Origin: Corynebacterium suicordis DSM 45110
GTDB lineage: Bacteria > Actinomycetota > Actinomycetes > Mycobacteriales > Mycobacteriaceae
Direction: 5' to 3'
DNA length: 64,000 bases
Assembly (NCBI RefSeq): GCF_015351405.1
Contig: NZ_JADKMY010000003.1
Coordinates: forward strand, 62,001 to 126,000
A model generated the notes under the pieces. It saw only the letters and a list, made by a program, of their open reading frames with translations. It had not been told where the DNA came from and ran no database searches. Position 1 is the first letter of the stretch. Each line of letters opens with the position of its first letter. This document shows positions 47,794 through 56,968 of this stretch, piece by piece. The translations under genes were made by a program, and so were the position numbers.

Positions 47794-48504
47794 GTGGCTC
47801 ACACCATTGTCACCGGCGCCACCGGCGGGATCGGCAGCGCGTGCGTCTCCGCGCTCCGCGATCTTGGGCATCAGGTTTCCGCTTGGGACCTCCCCGAAGT
47901 CGACGTGACCGACCAAGCAGCCGTACACGTGGCCCTAGAAAAGGCCATCGTCGAACACGGCCCCATCAGCGGATTGGTGCATTGCGCTGGAGTGTTGGCG
48001 GCCGATGAAGCGCTGCACCCGCAGCTCTCCACCCTGCAGCACAGCATGGAGGTGAACTTCTTCGGCGTGGTCAATGTATGCGCTGCAGTGGCGCAACACA
48101 TGGTGGAGCGCTGCGGGGGATCCATCGTTACCGTCACCTCGAATGCGCATTCCACCCCGCGGCAGGGCATGGCCGCCTATGGCGCATCAAAGGCAGCCGC
48201 GGCTTCGTGGATGCGCACGCTGGCGCTGGAAACCGCGGGGCACGGCGTGCGCTGCAACACCGTCTCCCCAGGATCCACCGAAACTCCCATGCTCACCGGC
48301 ATGTTCGAACCCAAGCAAACTGAGCAAGCCTTCCGCCAGGTCATTGCCGGAACCCCGGAGACTTTCCGCCTGGGCATCCCCCTGGGCCGCATCGCCGATC
48401 CAGCGGCAGTTGCAGAGACCTGCCTGTTCCTCCTCTCTGATGCCGCCCGCCACATCACCATGCATGACCTGCGCGTGGATGGCGGCGCCACTTTTGACTC
48501 TTAA
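47794..48504 (+). CDS. entA: 2,3-dihydro-2,3-dihydroxybenzoate dehydrogenase (EntA type)
   Basis: SDR enzyme that oxidises 2,3-dihydro-DHB to 2,3-dihydroxybenzoate, the catechol unit of enterobactin-like siderophores. NAD loop TGATGGIGSA at the start, SNAHSTPRQGMAAYGASKAA holds the catalytic Ser, Tyr and Lys, and the C-terminus has the usual DLRVDGGATF. GTG 47794 is preferred: AGGAAGGA lies at 47776-47783. ATG 47761 would put the start directly behind the -10 and add 11 residues. 236 aa. EntA rather than a general SDR because of the siderophore neighbours. Confidence 0.83.
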   Translation: MAHTIVTGATGGIGSACVSALRDLGHQVSAWDLPEVDVTDQAAVHVALEKAIVEHGPISGLVHCAGVLAADEALHPQLSTLQHSMEVNFFGVVNVCAAVAQHMVERCGGSIVTVTSNAHSTPRQGMAAYGASKAAAASWMRTLALETAGHGVRCNTVSPGSTETPMLTGMFEPKQTEQAFRQVIAGTPETFRLGIPLGRIADPAAVAETCLFLLSDAARHITMHDLRVDGGATFDS

Positions 48505-48533
48505 ACCACCCACCCATCACCCCGAAGGAAAAC

Positions 48534-48794
48534 ATGACTGAAGAAAACGCCGTAAACAACCACACGAACGAGCCACAATTGACGCGCGAAAGTATGAAGG
48601 CTGGCGTCGGAAAAATCATGAATATCCCCGCCGATCAGGTGGAGGAAAACGAATCCCTGGTGGATCAGGGTCTTGATTCCCTCCGGCTGGTGACGCTGAT
48701 CGAGGAATGGCGCACCGATGGCGCGGACATCGATTTTCATGCGTTTTTGGAGGCGGACACGCTGAACGAGTGGTACGAACTGCTGCACATCTAG
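48534..48794 (+). CDS. Stand-alone aryl carrier protein
   Basis: Small acyl-carrier-like protein (86 aa) with the phosphopantetheine site DQGLDSLRL (Ser49). Resembles the ArCP domain of EntB without its isochorismatase half. It would hold dihydroxybenzoate after activation by an EntE-type ligase and hand it to the condensation domain of the next gene. GAAGGA precedes ATG; the gene starts 29 bases after entA and stops two bases before the synthetase. The separate isochorismatase and ligase are not in the window. Confidence 0.82.
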   Translation: MTEENAVNNHTNEPQLTRESMKAGVGKIMNIPADQVEENESLVDQGLDSLRLVTLIEEWRTDGADIDFHAFLEADTLNEWYELLHI

Positions 48795-48796
48795 CC

Positions 48797-51700
48797 ATGA
48801 ACTCCTCCCCCATTTTCGAGCTCTCCGCAGGCCAGCGAAGCATCTGGTTCGGCCAATCCACCTGTCCCGGCACCGCCACATACCAATGCGGTGAGTTGAT
48901 CCGTTTCCCTTCGGGGAGCGACGTCGATGCGGCGCGGTTGGCGCGAATCATTCGGCGCTGCATTTCTCAACTGCCGGTTTTCACGGCGGAGTATGTGGAT
49001 GGGGGAGTGTCAGGACCGATCGCCCGGCGCGGTGATGAGGATGCTCGCATCTCGGTTGAGGTGCTGGATTCTGCGCAGATCGTTGGTGCAGGCGGAGACC
49101 TGGACCCGGATGCGGACCTGGATGCCGAGGTGGAGTTGGCGGCGCGGAGGTTCATCGCTCGGCCCACCGGATCTGAACTGCGGGGAGCCGACCTGACCGC
49201 GCATCAGCTCATCACGCACGCCGATGGAAGGCTCTGGTGGGTGGCGCGATTCCATCACATCGCTGGTGATGGTTTCTCCTTCAATGCCCTGCTCACGTGG
49301 ATCACTCAGTGTTACACAGCAGAGAGCCGGGGCGAGGAGCTGCCGGAAAGCCCATTCACTTTGCCGGAGCCTGCTGATCGCGCGGTGTCACCTGAAACGG
49401 TGGAATTTTGGCGCGAGCACACGCTCCCAGAACCAGGGATTTCTCTGCTTCCGGATGTGGCTGATTCTCCCGATCCCGTGGATGCAGACGTGGTGGTGTC
49501 CGGTGCAGCACTTCTGCCAGCTGATGCGCGCAAACAACTACGCACCTTGCTGCAGGGGCTGAACTCCGTGGCTGAATCTACTGCTCCAGGCTCGGAACAC
49601 CCCATTGAACACCCGACTGAGCTGGATCTAGTGATGCTGCTGACCAGTAGGTATATCGCATCCTTGAGTAACGCCGAAGAGCTCAGCATCGGCATCCCGT
49701 TGATGAACCGCACCTTTGGGCGAAAGGTGGTGGAGTGCGGTCCGGCCGTGAGCGTGATGCCGCTGTGCGTGAATTTTGCGGCCGCTTCAAGCGCTGCTGC
49801 GCTGCTCCAAGATTTGAGCCGTGAGCTGCGCGCCATTCGCGAACACAGTTCCATTGGGGTGGATCAGCTGCGCGCTCTCACGCAGCGCACCGATCCCACG
49901 CTGAGCGTGACCGGCCCGCACGTTAATTTCCGCCCGTTCACACCTGCGTTCAGGTGCGGTTCGGCAACGGGCACGTTGTCCACACTGTCTGTGGGTCCGC
50001 TGGAGGATATCGAGATCATCTTCCAATCCGCCCGCGGTGGCGCGCTGGAGATCATGGTCATGGCACGCGGTGTGCATCACAGCTCCGCCGTGCAAGCCCA
50101 TGCGGATCGGCTGGCCCATGTGCTCACCCAAGCCGCGGAGCTCACTGCCCAATCTGAATTCGATCCCGCAGCGGAAGATTTTGGCACCGTACAATGCGTG
50201 CTTCCCGAGGAATTCCAGCAGGTCATCAACGATTTCAATGCCACTGAGCATGAATTGCCCGGCCACCGAACCCTGCGAGAAATGCTGCTGTCCGAACATG
50301 CGCGCATCACGGATCACGGCTCGGATCGCAGTTCAGAACTCGCACAGCAACCACTGTTGATCTTCCATGACCCGGAAACAGACACTTCGGCCCACCTGAA
50401 CCATGACGAGCTATGGCAGCTAGCTACTTCTGGAGCTCAACAACTCAAGGATTGCGGTATCGGCCCCGGCGATGTGGTGGCCCTGCACCTGCGGCGCAGC
50501 CCAGAATTCATCATTGCGGTGGCTGCCACCATTTTGGCCGGTGCGGCATGGGTTCCGATTGACCCGGACATCCCGGTTGCTCGTCGCAGGAGCATGCTGA
50601 CCAGGTGCAACGCGCGCCTCGCGGTCTCCGCATACCCTAATGCGGAACTGGAACTACCCACCATCCTCACCAGCGACGATGGGCATCTCACCCCCTGGAT
50701 TCTCAGTTCCACTCAGCCAGAAGATCACGCTCCCTCGCGCGCAGTAGAAGACACCCAAGGCATCGATGTGGCCTATGTCCTGTTCACCTCGGGTTCCACC
50801 GGCACACCCAAGGCAGTGGCCGTGCCTCAGGAAGGAATCGTGAACCGCCTCGAATGGATGTGCGCGTATTACGATCTGCCCGCCCAGAGGATGCTGCACA
50901 AAACTCCCCTCACATTCGATGTCTCCGTGTGGGAGTACCTCTTACCGCTCACGCATTCCATCCCCACGGTCATCGCCCCGCCACAGGCACACCTTGATCT
51001 GCAGCACATCGAACGCCTCTTGCGGGATCATCGCGTGAACTTCTGTCATTTCGTGCCCTCGGCTCTGGCGGCCTTCCTCCCGCAGGTGTGTGATCTCCCA
51101 GACCTGCAGCAGATCATCACGTCCGGGGAGGCACTGCCCGCTCACTTGGCGCAGCAAACCCGCGAGGCGTTGGACGTGGAGGTGCACAATCTCTACGGCC
51201 CCACCGAGGCCTCCATCGACGTCAGCGCGCACACCGTCGACGATTCCGATCAGGTCATTCCCATCGGCACTCCTGTGTGGAACACCGCCCTGTATGTGCT
51301 GGATCGGTGGAATCAGCCCGTCCCCGCGCAGTTCCCCGGCATGCTGCATATCGCTGGCCGTCAAGTTGCCCTGGGGTACATGGGCCAGCCCGAACTCACT
51401 GCGGAAAAGTTCATCGCAGATCCCTTCCCGCCTGCAGAATCCACTCCCGGTTCCGCACCGCAGCGCTGCTACAACACCGGTGACATTGCACGTTGGAGGC
51501 CATCGGGAACCCTGGATTACCTTGGGCGCAGCGATGGCCAGGTGAAGCTTCGCGGCCAGCGCCTCGAGCTGGGCGAAGTCACCTCTGTTGTGGAATCCGC
51601 GCCGGGAATCGCTCGCGCCGCCACGGTCATCCGCGAGGTTGCCGGCAGCCCGGCACTGGTTGCGTATGTGGTTCTCGCGCCAGAAAACCCGCAAACAGAA

Positions 51701-52924
51701 AACCCGCAGAACCTCTCGGCCACCATCAAGCAGTGGTGCGCGAAACACCTCCCGGATTACATGGTCCCTTCGTTCGTAGTCCCGCTCGAATCCATGCCGC
51801 TGACCGTCAACGGCAAGCTGAATGCCACAGAACTCCCCGCTCCCGAGCTCCCCACGCTGGGTAGTTCATCAGCGCAGCACTCCCCGCATCCAAGCACCCC
51901 AGCGAGCATTTATCTGCCGCAAGTCATCTCAGCCTGGCGTCGAATATTGGAACTACCAGCCGAAACAAACAGCGAACACCTGGCCCATGCCAACTTCTTC
52001 GAGCTCGGCGGCAACTCACTCTCCGCCGTGCTGCTGGCCGCGGAGATCCCCAACGTGACCGTGGCGGATGTCTTCGCCCACCCCACTCCCGTGGCCCTCG
52101 CGCAGCGGGCAGAACAACCTCGCACCACAGGTTCGGATCTTGGCCCGGCGTATGCGGAGTTGCTCACGTTGCGCCCGCATCGCCACGGCACTCCCGTGGT
52201 GTGTGTCCATCCCGCGGGCGGCCTGGGCTGGGTGTACGCCGGTTTGCTCCCGCACCTGCACAGCCCCGATGTGGGCGTGTACGTGGTGCAAACCCCGGCT
52301 TTTTCCGGCGGTGAACTACCCCGTTCCATCGATGCTGCCGTGCAGCGGGCCGCGACGCTCATCGAGGATCTACTCACCGAAACAGGTTGCGACACCGTGG
52401 ACGTGGTGGGTTGGTCCATCGGCGGGGTCCTCGCGCAGCATCTCGCGGCAACTCGGCCGTCCGTGGTGGCTCGCCTCCTTCTTCTCGACGCCTACCCCGC
52501 CGCAGCGTGGCGCCAACTTCCCATGCCTAACCAGCAGGAGATGTGGCGCGCGGTTCTGGACATGGCGGGAATCTCCACGGTGGAGGTGGAGGAATCCACG
52601 CTGGACCAGGAGGCAATCGCCCAGCTACTCGCGGATTCTCAGGGCGTGTATGCGCACCTACCCAGCTCCGTGCTCAAGGCGCTGCCAGAGGTGGTGGAGG
52701 CCAGCTCTCGAGCCATGCGGGAGCACACCACGCAACCATCGCAGGTCCCCACCTGGCATTTCACCGCCCTGCAGAAACCGGACGTGCAGAGCACCGCGCT
52801 ACAGGCGAACAAATGGGCCGACGTGCTGGGAGAATGCACGGAATTCCTTGCGCTGGACGTGACCCACCCGGGGATGGTGGGCCCGCTCGGATTCCAGGTC
52901 GTGGCAGAGATCCTCCGGGATTAA
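48797..52924 (+). CDS. EntF-like non-ribosomal peptide synthetase (C-A-T-TE)
   Basis: Assembles a catechol-amino acid siderophore. Domains in order: condensation (residues 1-450, HHIAGDG at about 152), adenylation (500-1010; FTSGSTGTPK at 662, NLYGPTEAS, YNTGDIARW, GRSDGQVKLRGQRLELGE, NGKLN), carrier (FFELGGNSLSAV, Ser about 1072) and thioesterase (1110-1375; GWSIGGVLAQ, Ser about 1205). Hand alignment with EntF gives the specificity code DVWHISLIDK, against DVWHFSLVDK for serine, so serine is expected. 1375 aa, as EntF. ATG 48797, two bases after the carrier gene, has no clear ribosome-binding site and is probably coupled. A trilactone product like enterobactin or a shorter linear one are both possible. 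Confidence 0.88.
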   Translation: MNSSPIFELSAGQRSIWFGQSTCPGTATYQCGELIRFPSGSDVDAARLARIIRRCISQLPVFTAEYVDGGVSGPIARRGDEDARISVEVLDSAQIVGAGGDLDPDADLDAEVELAARRFIARPTGSELRGADLTAHQLITHADGRLWWVARFHHIAGDGFSFNALLTWITQCYTAESRGEELPESPFTLPEPADRAVSPETVEFWREHTLPEPGISLLPDVADSPDPVDADVVVSGAALLPADARKQLRTLLQGLNSVAESTAPGSEHPIEHPTELDLVMLLTSRYIASLSNAEELSIGIPLMNRTFGRKVVECGPAVSVMPLCVNFAAASSAAALLQDLSRELRAIREHSSIGVDQLRALTQRTDPTLSVTGPHVNFRPFTPAFRCGSATGTLSTLSVGPLEDIEIIFQSARGGALEIMVMARGVHHSSAVQAHADRLAHVLTQAAELTAQSEFDPAAEDFGTVQCVLPEEFQQVINDFNATEHELPGHRTLREMLLSEHARITDHGSDRSSELAQQPLLIFHDPETDTSAHLNHDELWQLATSGAQQLKDCGIGPGDVVALHLRRSPEFIIAVAATILAGAAWVPIDPDIPVARRRSMLTRCNARLAVSAYPNAELELPTILTSDDGHLTPWILSSTQPEDHAPSRAVEDTQGIDVAYVLFTSGSTGTPKAVAVPQEGIVNRLEWMCAYYDLPAQRMLHKTPLTFDVSVWEYLLPLTHSIPTVIAPPQAHLDLQHIERLLRDHRVNFCHFVPSALAAFLPQVCDLPDLQQIITSGEALPAHLAQQTREALDVEVHNLYGPTEASIDVSAHTVDDSDQVIPIGTPVWNTALYVLDRWNQPVPAQFPGMLHIAGRQVALGYMGQPELTAEKFIADPFPPAESTPGSAPQRCYNTGDIARWRPSGTLDYLGRSDGQVKLRGQRLELGEVTSVVESAPGIARAATVIREVAGSPALVAYVVLAPENPQTENPQNLSATIKQWCAKHLPDYMVPSFVVPLESMPLTVNGKLNATELPAPELPTLGSSSAQHSPHPSTPASIYLPQVISAWRRILELPAETNSEHLAHANFFELGGNSLSAVLLAAEIPNVTVADVFAHPTPVALAQRAEQPRTTGSDLGPAYAELLTLRPHRHGTPVVCVHPAGGLGWVYAGLLPHLHSPDVGVYVVQTPAFSGGELPRSIDAAVQRAATLIEDLLTETGCDTVDVVGWSIGGVLAQHLAATRPSVVARLLLLDAYPAAAWRQLPMPNQQEMWRAVLDMAGISTVEVEESTLDQEAIAQLLADSQGVYAHLPSSVLKALPEVVEASSRAMREHTTQPSQVPTWHFTALQKPDVQSTALQANKWADVLGECTEFLALDVTHPGMVGPLGFQVVAEILRD

Positions 52925-52931
52925 ACCCCGA

Positions 52932-53750
52932 TTAGCTTTCCTCATCCACCGGCACCACGATGGGCCGCCCGGAACGGGGATCGTGCAACAGCTCGCAGCG
53001 CAGGCCGTAGACATCCTCCATGAGTTCGGGCGTCACCACGTCGTTGACCTGCCCTTCCGCCACGATCGCCCCCTCCTTCATCATCACCAAATTGGTGGCA
53101 TAGCGAAACGCGAGCGTGAGCTCATGCAACACCGCGACCACCGTGAAGCCTTCGCGCTGGAGCGCCCGCGCCAGGTTCAACACCTCAACCTGGTGGGCGA
53201 TATCCAGGTACGTGGTGGGCTCATCCAGCAACACGATCGGCGCATCCTGAGCCAGCACCAAAGAGATCCACACGCGCTGCCGCTGCCCACCGGAAAGTTC
53301 GGTGACATATCGCTGCGCCAGCTCCTCCACGTGCGCCCGAGCCATGGCTTCCTTGACCTTGCGCTCGTCCTCGGAACTCCACTGCTTGAAGAATCCCTGG
53401 TGCGGATACCGACCCCGCCCCACCAAGTCCTCCACCACGATCCCCTCAGGCGCCACCGGTGATTGCGGCAGCAAGCTCATTTGCCGCGCCACCTCCTTGG
53501 GCGGCAGCTCCCCCACCGGTTTCCCGTCCAGCAGCACCTCCCCGCGCACGGGCTCCACCATCCGAGAAAGCGCCTTGAGCAGCGTGGACTTGCCACACGC
53601 GTTCGGTCCCACGATCACCGTGAATTCTCCATCGGGGATCTGCAGACTCAGGTCCTCGATGATCACCTTGTTCCCGTAGGCCACGCAAATGTTCTTCGCC
53701 TGCAGTCGATTTTTTTCGACGCCAAGCTCGTCATTGTTCATAGTTTTCAT
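52932..53750 (-). CDS. Siderophore ABC transporter ATP-binding protein (FecE/FepC type)
   Basis: Energises ferric siderophore import. Walker A GPNACGKST, Q-loop LLPQSP, ABC signature LSGGQRQR, Walker B IVLLDEPTTYLD and the switch His are complete. ATG 53750 overlaps the permease stop (ATGA), which decides the start; a longer open frame is less likely. 272 aa. The first 20 residues contain GVEKNR, coded by one of the longest copies of the recurrent DNA word. The stop is seven bases from the convergent synthetase stop. Confidence 0.93.
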   Translation of the reverse strand: MKTMNNDELGVEKNRLQAKNICVAYGNKVIIEDLSLQIPDGEFTVIVGPNACGKSTLLKALSRMVEPVRGEVLLDGKPVGELPPKEVARQMSLLPQSPVAPEGIVVEDLVGRGRYPHQGFFKQWSSEDERKVKEAMARAHVEELAQRYVTELSGGQRQRVWISLVLAQDAPIVLLDEPTTYLDIAHQVEVLNLARALQREGFTVVAVLHELTLAFRYATNLVMMKEGAIVAEGQVNDVVTPELMEDVYGLRCELLHDPRSGRPIVVPVDEES

Positions 53751-54802
53751 CTTTTTCTGCGCCATTCCATGGCCAGGAGCCACACTAGATACACGCCACC
53801 GACAGCTCCTGTGACTACCCCCACTGGTAGTTGCGTGGGTGCGAAAAGTCGCTGAGCAATGGCGTCGGAAAGAAGAACCAACGTTGCCCCCATGAGGGCA
53901 GCAAGTCCCAAGCCCACCCCGGAGGTGCGGCTGAGGGTGCGGGCTAATTGCGGAGCGGCCAGTGCCACGAAGGCAATGGGGCCGGCGGCGGCCACGCTGA
54001 TCGCCACGAGGATGACCCCCATAGCGATGAGCTGAAGCCGGCGTCTACCCACGGGAACGCCCAGGCCCACGGCCATCTCGGCACCGGTCATCATGATGCT
54101 CAGGGAGCGCGCTAACACCAGGGCCAACGGGGAGAGCACCGCGATGGCGATGGCGAAGGTGGTGGTTTCGCCCCAGGTGGTGGCGTTGAATGAACCCACC
54201 AACCACTGTTGCGCGGTCTGCGCGGCGGAAAGCGATGCCTTCACGATGAGCAGCTGGTTGATGCCCTGCAGCACCGCAGCGATACCGATTCCCACCAGCA
54301 CGAACCTGGTGCCGGACATGCCCGCGCCCGCGGAAAGTCCGTACACCAGTGCGCCCGTGGCGAAGCCGCCGATGATGGCTGCCAATGCGATGGCAGCGGG
54401 GCCGCCGTTGAACACGATGATCTGCAGCAACGCGCCCGCGGCCGCACCCGTGGTGAAGCCGGTGATGTCCGGGGATCCCAGCGGGTTGGCGGTGAGCTGT
54501 TGGAAGATGCAGCCGGACATGCCCAGTGCCGCGCCCACCAGAATTGCCAGCACCACGCGCGGGGCGCGGAGCTCTTGGACGAAGTAGATAGCCAACGGAT
54601 TGGAGTGGGTACCGATGACGGCACGCACCACGTCCGCGGGGCTCAGTAGGTAATCACCGAGCGTCATGATGAACACCGCAGCGGTGGCCATGATCGCGGT
54701 GAGGATGGCTCCGACCAGCAGAGATCGACGCTCCACGCGGAGCGTGAATGGGCCGAGCCGCAGCACCACGTGCCGGGACTGCATCGCTTTGTGAGATGTC
54801 AT
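53747..54802 (-). CDS. FecCD-family siderophore permease
   Basis: Second membrane subunit of the importer. About nine to ten hydrophobic helices (LVGAILTAIMATAAVFIMTL onward), the family motif LRAPRVVLAILVGAALGMSGCIFQ and VAAAGPIAFVALAAPQLAR. 351 aa. Both ends overlap neighbours by four bases (ATGA), indicating coupled translation with the other permease and the ATPase. Confidence 0.93.
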   Translation of the reverse strand: MTSHKAMQSRHVVLRLGPFTLRVERRSLLVGAILTAIMATAAVFIMTLGDYLLSPADVVRAVIGTHSNPLAIYFVQELRAPRVVLAILVGAALGMSGCIFQQLTANPLGSPDITGFTTGAAAGALLQIIVFNGGPAAIALAAIIGGFATGALVYGLSAGAGMSGTRFVLVGIGIAAVLQGINQLLIVKASLSAAQTAQQWLVGSFNATTWGETTTFAIAIAVLSPLALVLARSLSIMMTGAEMAVGLGVPVGRRRLQLIAMGVILVAISVAAAGPIAFVALAAPQLARTLSRTSGVGLGLAALMGATLVLLSDAIAQRLFAPTQLPVGVVTGAVGGVYLVWLLAMEWRRKR

Positions 54803-55803
54803 CGCGCGGCCACCTCAATCTTGGAGCGGCGCACCAACATCACGAACACCGGGCCGCCGAGAATCGCGGTGACGATTCCTGTCTGCACTTCCTGGGGCAT
54901 CACCACCACGCGCGCGAAGATATCTGCGCACAGCATCACCGCCGGGGCGATCAGCGCGCTGAAGGGAATGATCCATCGCTGGTCTGGGCCGCTGAAAATG
55001 CGGGCGATGTAGGGCACGCCCAAACCGATAAACATGATGGGGCCCACCGCGGCGGTGGCCGCACCTGCCAGCAGCGTCACGGCGATCATCACCATCACGC
55101 GCAGCCGCACCACGCGCACGCCCAAAGCCTTCCCCGCCTCTTCACCCAAGGCCACCGCGTTCAGGCCTGGTCCGCAGAGGAATGCGAGAAGCAATCCAGC
55201 GGCGATGAATCCCCCGACACCCAGAATCACCGGGTAGCCCCGATTTTCCAGCGATCCCGCGGCCCACAGGCGGAACTCATTGTACACGTTTTGGTCATTC
55301 AGGATCACCACCTGCACAAACGAGCTGATCACCATGGATATCGCTACACCCGCCAAAGCCAGGCGAGCAGGAGTGGCAGCAGAAGTGCCCATCCCGCCGA
55401 GCACGTACACCACCACTGCGGCCAACGCAGCACCGAAGAAAGCGAACCAGAGGTAGAACCAAATGCTGGTCAACCCAAATATGGCCACGGCCAACACCAC
55501 TGCCAACGAAGCACCCGCGTTCACACCCAGCACGCCTGGATCCGCCAGCGGGTTGCGGGTCAGCGATTGCATCAGCGCACCCGCGACTCCCAAGGCAGCA
55601 CCCACCAGGATCACCAGGATGGTTCGGGGGATGCGCTGCTGATGCACCACCACGGATTCGAAAGTCTCATCCGGGTGGAGCAACAACTGCCACACATTTG
55701 CCAGCGGAATGTGGTTGGAGCCCACCGCTAGTGATCCGCAGATCAGCACCGCCAGCAGGGATAAACAGGCCACGATTCCCGTGGCGCGACGAGTCATATA
55801 CAT
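54799..55803 (-). CDS. FecCD-family siderophore permease
   Basis: First membrane subunit of the importer, paralogous to its neighbour. Motifs RIPRTILVILVGAALGVAGALMQ and AAVGPIMFIGLGVPYIAR are typical. 334 aa. It starts 23 bases after the surface protein gene and overlaps the next permease by four bases. Heterodimer with that permease is expected (FecC/FecD or FepD/FepG). Confidence 0.93.
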   Translation of the reverse strand: MYMTRRATGIVACLSLLAVLICGSLAVGSNHIPLANVWQLLLHPDETFESVVVHQQRIPRTILVILVGAALGVAGALMQSLTRNPLADPGVLGVNAGASLAVVLAVAIFGLTSIWFYLWFAFFGAALAAVVVYVLGGMGTSAATPARLALAGVAISMVISSFVQVVILNDQNVYNEFRLWAAGSLENRGYPVILGVGGFIAAGLLLAFLCGPGLNAVALGEEAGKALGVRVVRLRVMVMIAVTLLAGAATAAVGPIMFIGLGVPYIARIFSGPDQRWIIPFSALIAPAVMLCADIFARVVVMPQEVQTGIVTAILGGPVFVMLVRRSKIEVAAR

Positions 55804-55826
55804 AAATGGGTGTGTCTGTTGTCCCG

Positions 55827-56915
55827 TTATTCTTCGTACAGGTAATCGTCACCGCTGCCGGTGTATCGGCGCCTCTGGTTCAACCACACATACGCGGCAA
55901 CTCCAGCTAGGCCGACGATAAGAATCGCGCCGCCCACGTACATCCCGAAACGCGCAGAGCGAGCCCCGGTATTAGCTGCCAGCGCAGTGGTGGCCACGGT
56001 CGTGCCGTCTTGACCCACCACCACTTGCTCACCCGCGGCGAGATCGCCGCCCGCGCCGGTGGCCAGTACGTTTCCTGCCGCGTCCACCACATTGCCGTTT
56101 TCGTCCACGGTGCCCGCAGTGCCGGTCACGGTGCCACCATCCGCCAGTTGAACGGTGGCTGGAGATCCTCCCGCAGCAGATCCACCGGCAGTACTCGCAC
56201 CCGCGGCACCAGCCACGCTGCTGGAGTTTACGGCAGCAGGCTTGGCCGCTGTCCCACCAGTGGCAGCTGCGCCCGGCGCGGTCACCCGGTTCTGAGCGGT
56301 ACCCGTGCTGGTCTTTCCACCGGCTGTAGTGCCGCCAGTGGTTCCTCCCGTTGTGGCGCCGGTGGTACCCGTGCCCGTGGTGCCTCCGGTGGTTCCCCCA
56401 GTGGTGCCGCCAGTAGCTGCAGCGGTGACAGTGAAATTGGCAGAGCGGTTGGAATAGCCAACCACCCCATCCTTGGCCTTGGCCGAGGCCAAGAACCGCA
56501 GCCAGTGGCTTCCCTTGGCGATATTGGCGGGCAGCTTGATGGTGCCGCGTGCCGTACCGCTGGAATCGATACGCTGCTGGGCGGAGACTCCCGCGCCCTG
56601 CGTGGATTGATCACCCTGGCCCTTGCCGTCATCGATCTTCACCGAGACCACCTCGCCCGCCGGGAAACCGGAGACGGCGTAGCTCAGCGTATCCCCCGCT
56701 TTCAGCGAGGATGGGCTTACATTAGAGCTGGTACCGGGCGTATTGGAGTCATTGGCACCTCCCGGTGGAAGGGCCTCGGCAACTGGGATGGTCAGCAAGG
56801 CGGAGGCGCCCGCCAGGGCAATGCTCGCCAGCATCGCGCCCACTGCGCTCACCACGCCCGCCGAGCTACGCCGCCTGAAGACACCACTACGGGATGAAGA
56901 AAAAGTAGAACTCAT
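55827..56915 (-). CDS. Anchored surface protein with Ig-like module and Gly-Thr repeats
   Basis: Secreted envelope protein, function unknown. Sec signal in residues 1-48 (GVVSAVGAMLASIALAGASALLTIPVAEA). An Ig-like module follows (about 60-160: SPSSLKAGDTLSYAVSGF, SVKIDDG, IKLPANIAKGSHWLRFLAS), shared with the two other surface proteins of this operon. Then a flexible Gly/Thr repeat stalk and a C-terminal anchor: LAANTG at 312-317, helix MYVGGAILIVGLAGVAAYVW, RRR and a 12-residue acidic tail. The anchor resembles a sorting signal but the motif and tail are not canonical. Start at ATG 56915 (MSSTFSSSRS). Being inside the siderophore operon, it may catch or pass on the ferric siderophore. Confidence 0.7.
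   Translation of the reverse strand: MSSTFSSSRSGVFRRRSSAGVVSAVGAMLASIALAGASALLTIPVAEALPPGGANDSNTPGTSSNVSPSSLKAGDTLSYAVSGFPAGEVVSVKIDDGKGQGDQSTQGAGVSAQQRIDSSGTARGTIKLPANIAKGSHWLRFLASAKAKDGVVGYSNRSANFTVTAAATGGTTGGTTGGTTGTGTTGATTGGTTGGTTAGGKTSTGTAQNRVTAPGAAATGGTAAKPAAVNSSSVAGAAGASTAGGSAAGGSPATVQLADGGTVTGTAGTVDENGNVVDAAGNVLATGAGGDLAAGEQVVVGQDGTTVATTALAANTGARSARFGMYVGGAILIVGLAGVAAYVWLNQRRRYTGSGDDYLYEE
56325..56415. repeat. Gly-Gly-Thr-Thr coding repeat
   Basis: Repeats of a roughly 12-base unit (complement of GGTGGAACCACT and variants) code for TGGTTGGTTGGTTG in the stalk of the surface protein. Slippage-prone, so probably of variable length. Confidence 0.7.
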
Positions 56916-56968
56916 CGAAATCTCACTAACTATTGCGAAGGAAAAGCGGAGGTCTAGAAACAAGCGAA

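Noticed and set aside
53708-53724. GVEKN as a conserved protein motif
   Set aside because: The peptide changes with reading frame between copies (GVEK, VASK, LASK, SDA), so the repeated unit is DNA, not protein.
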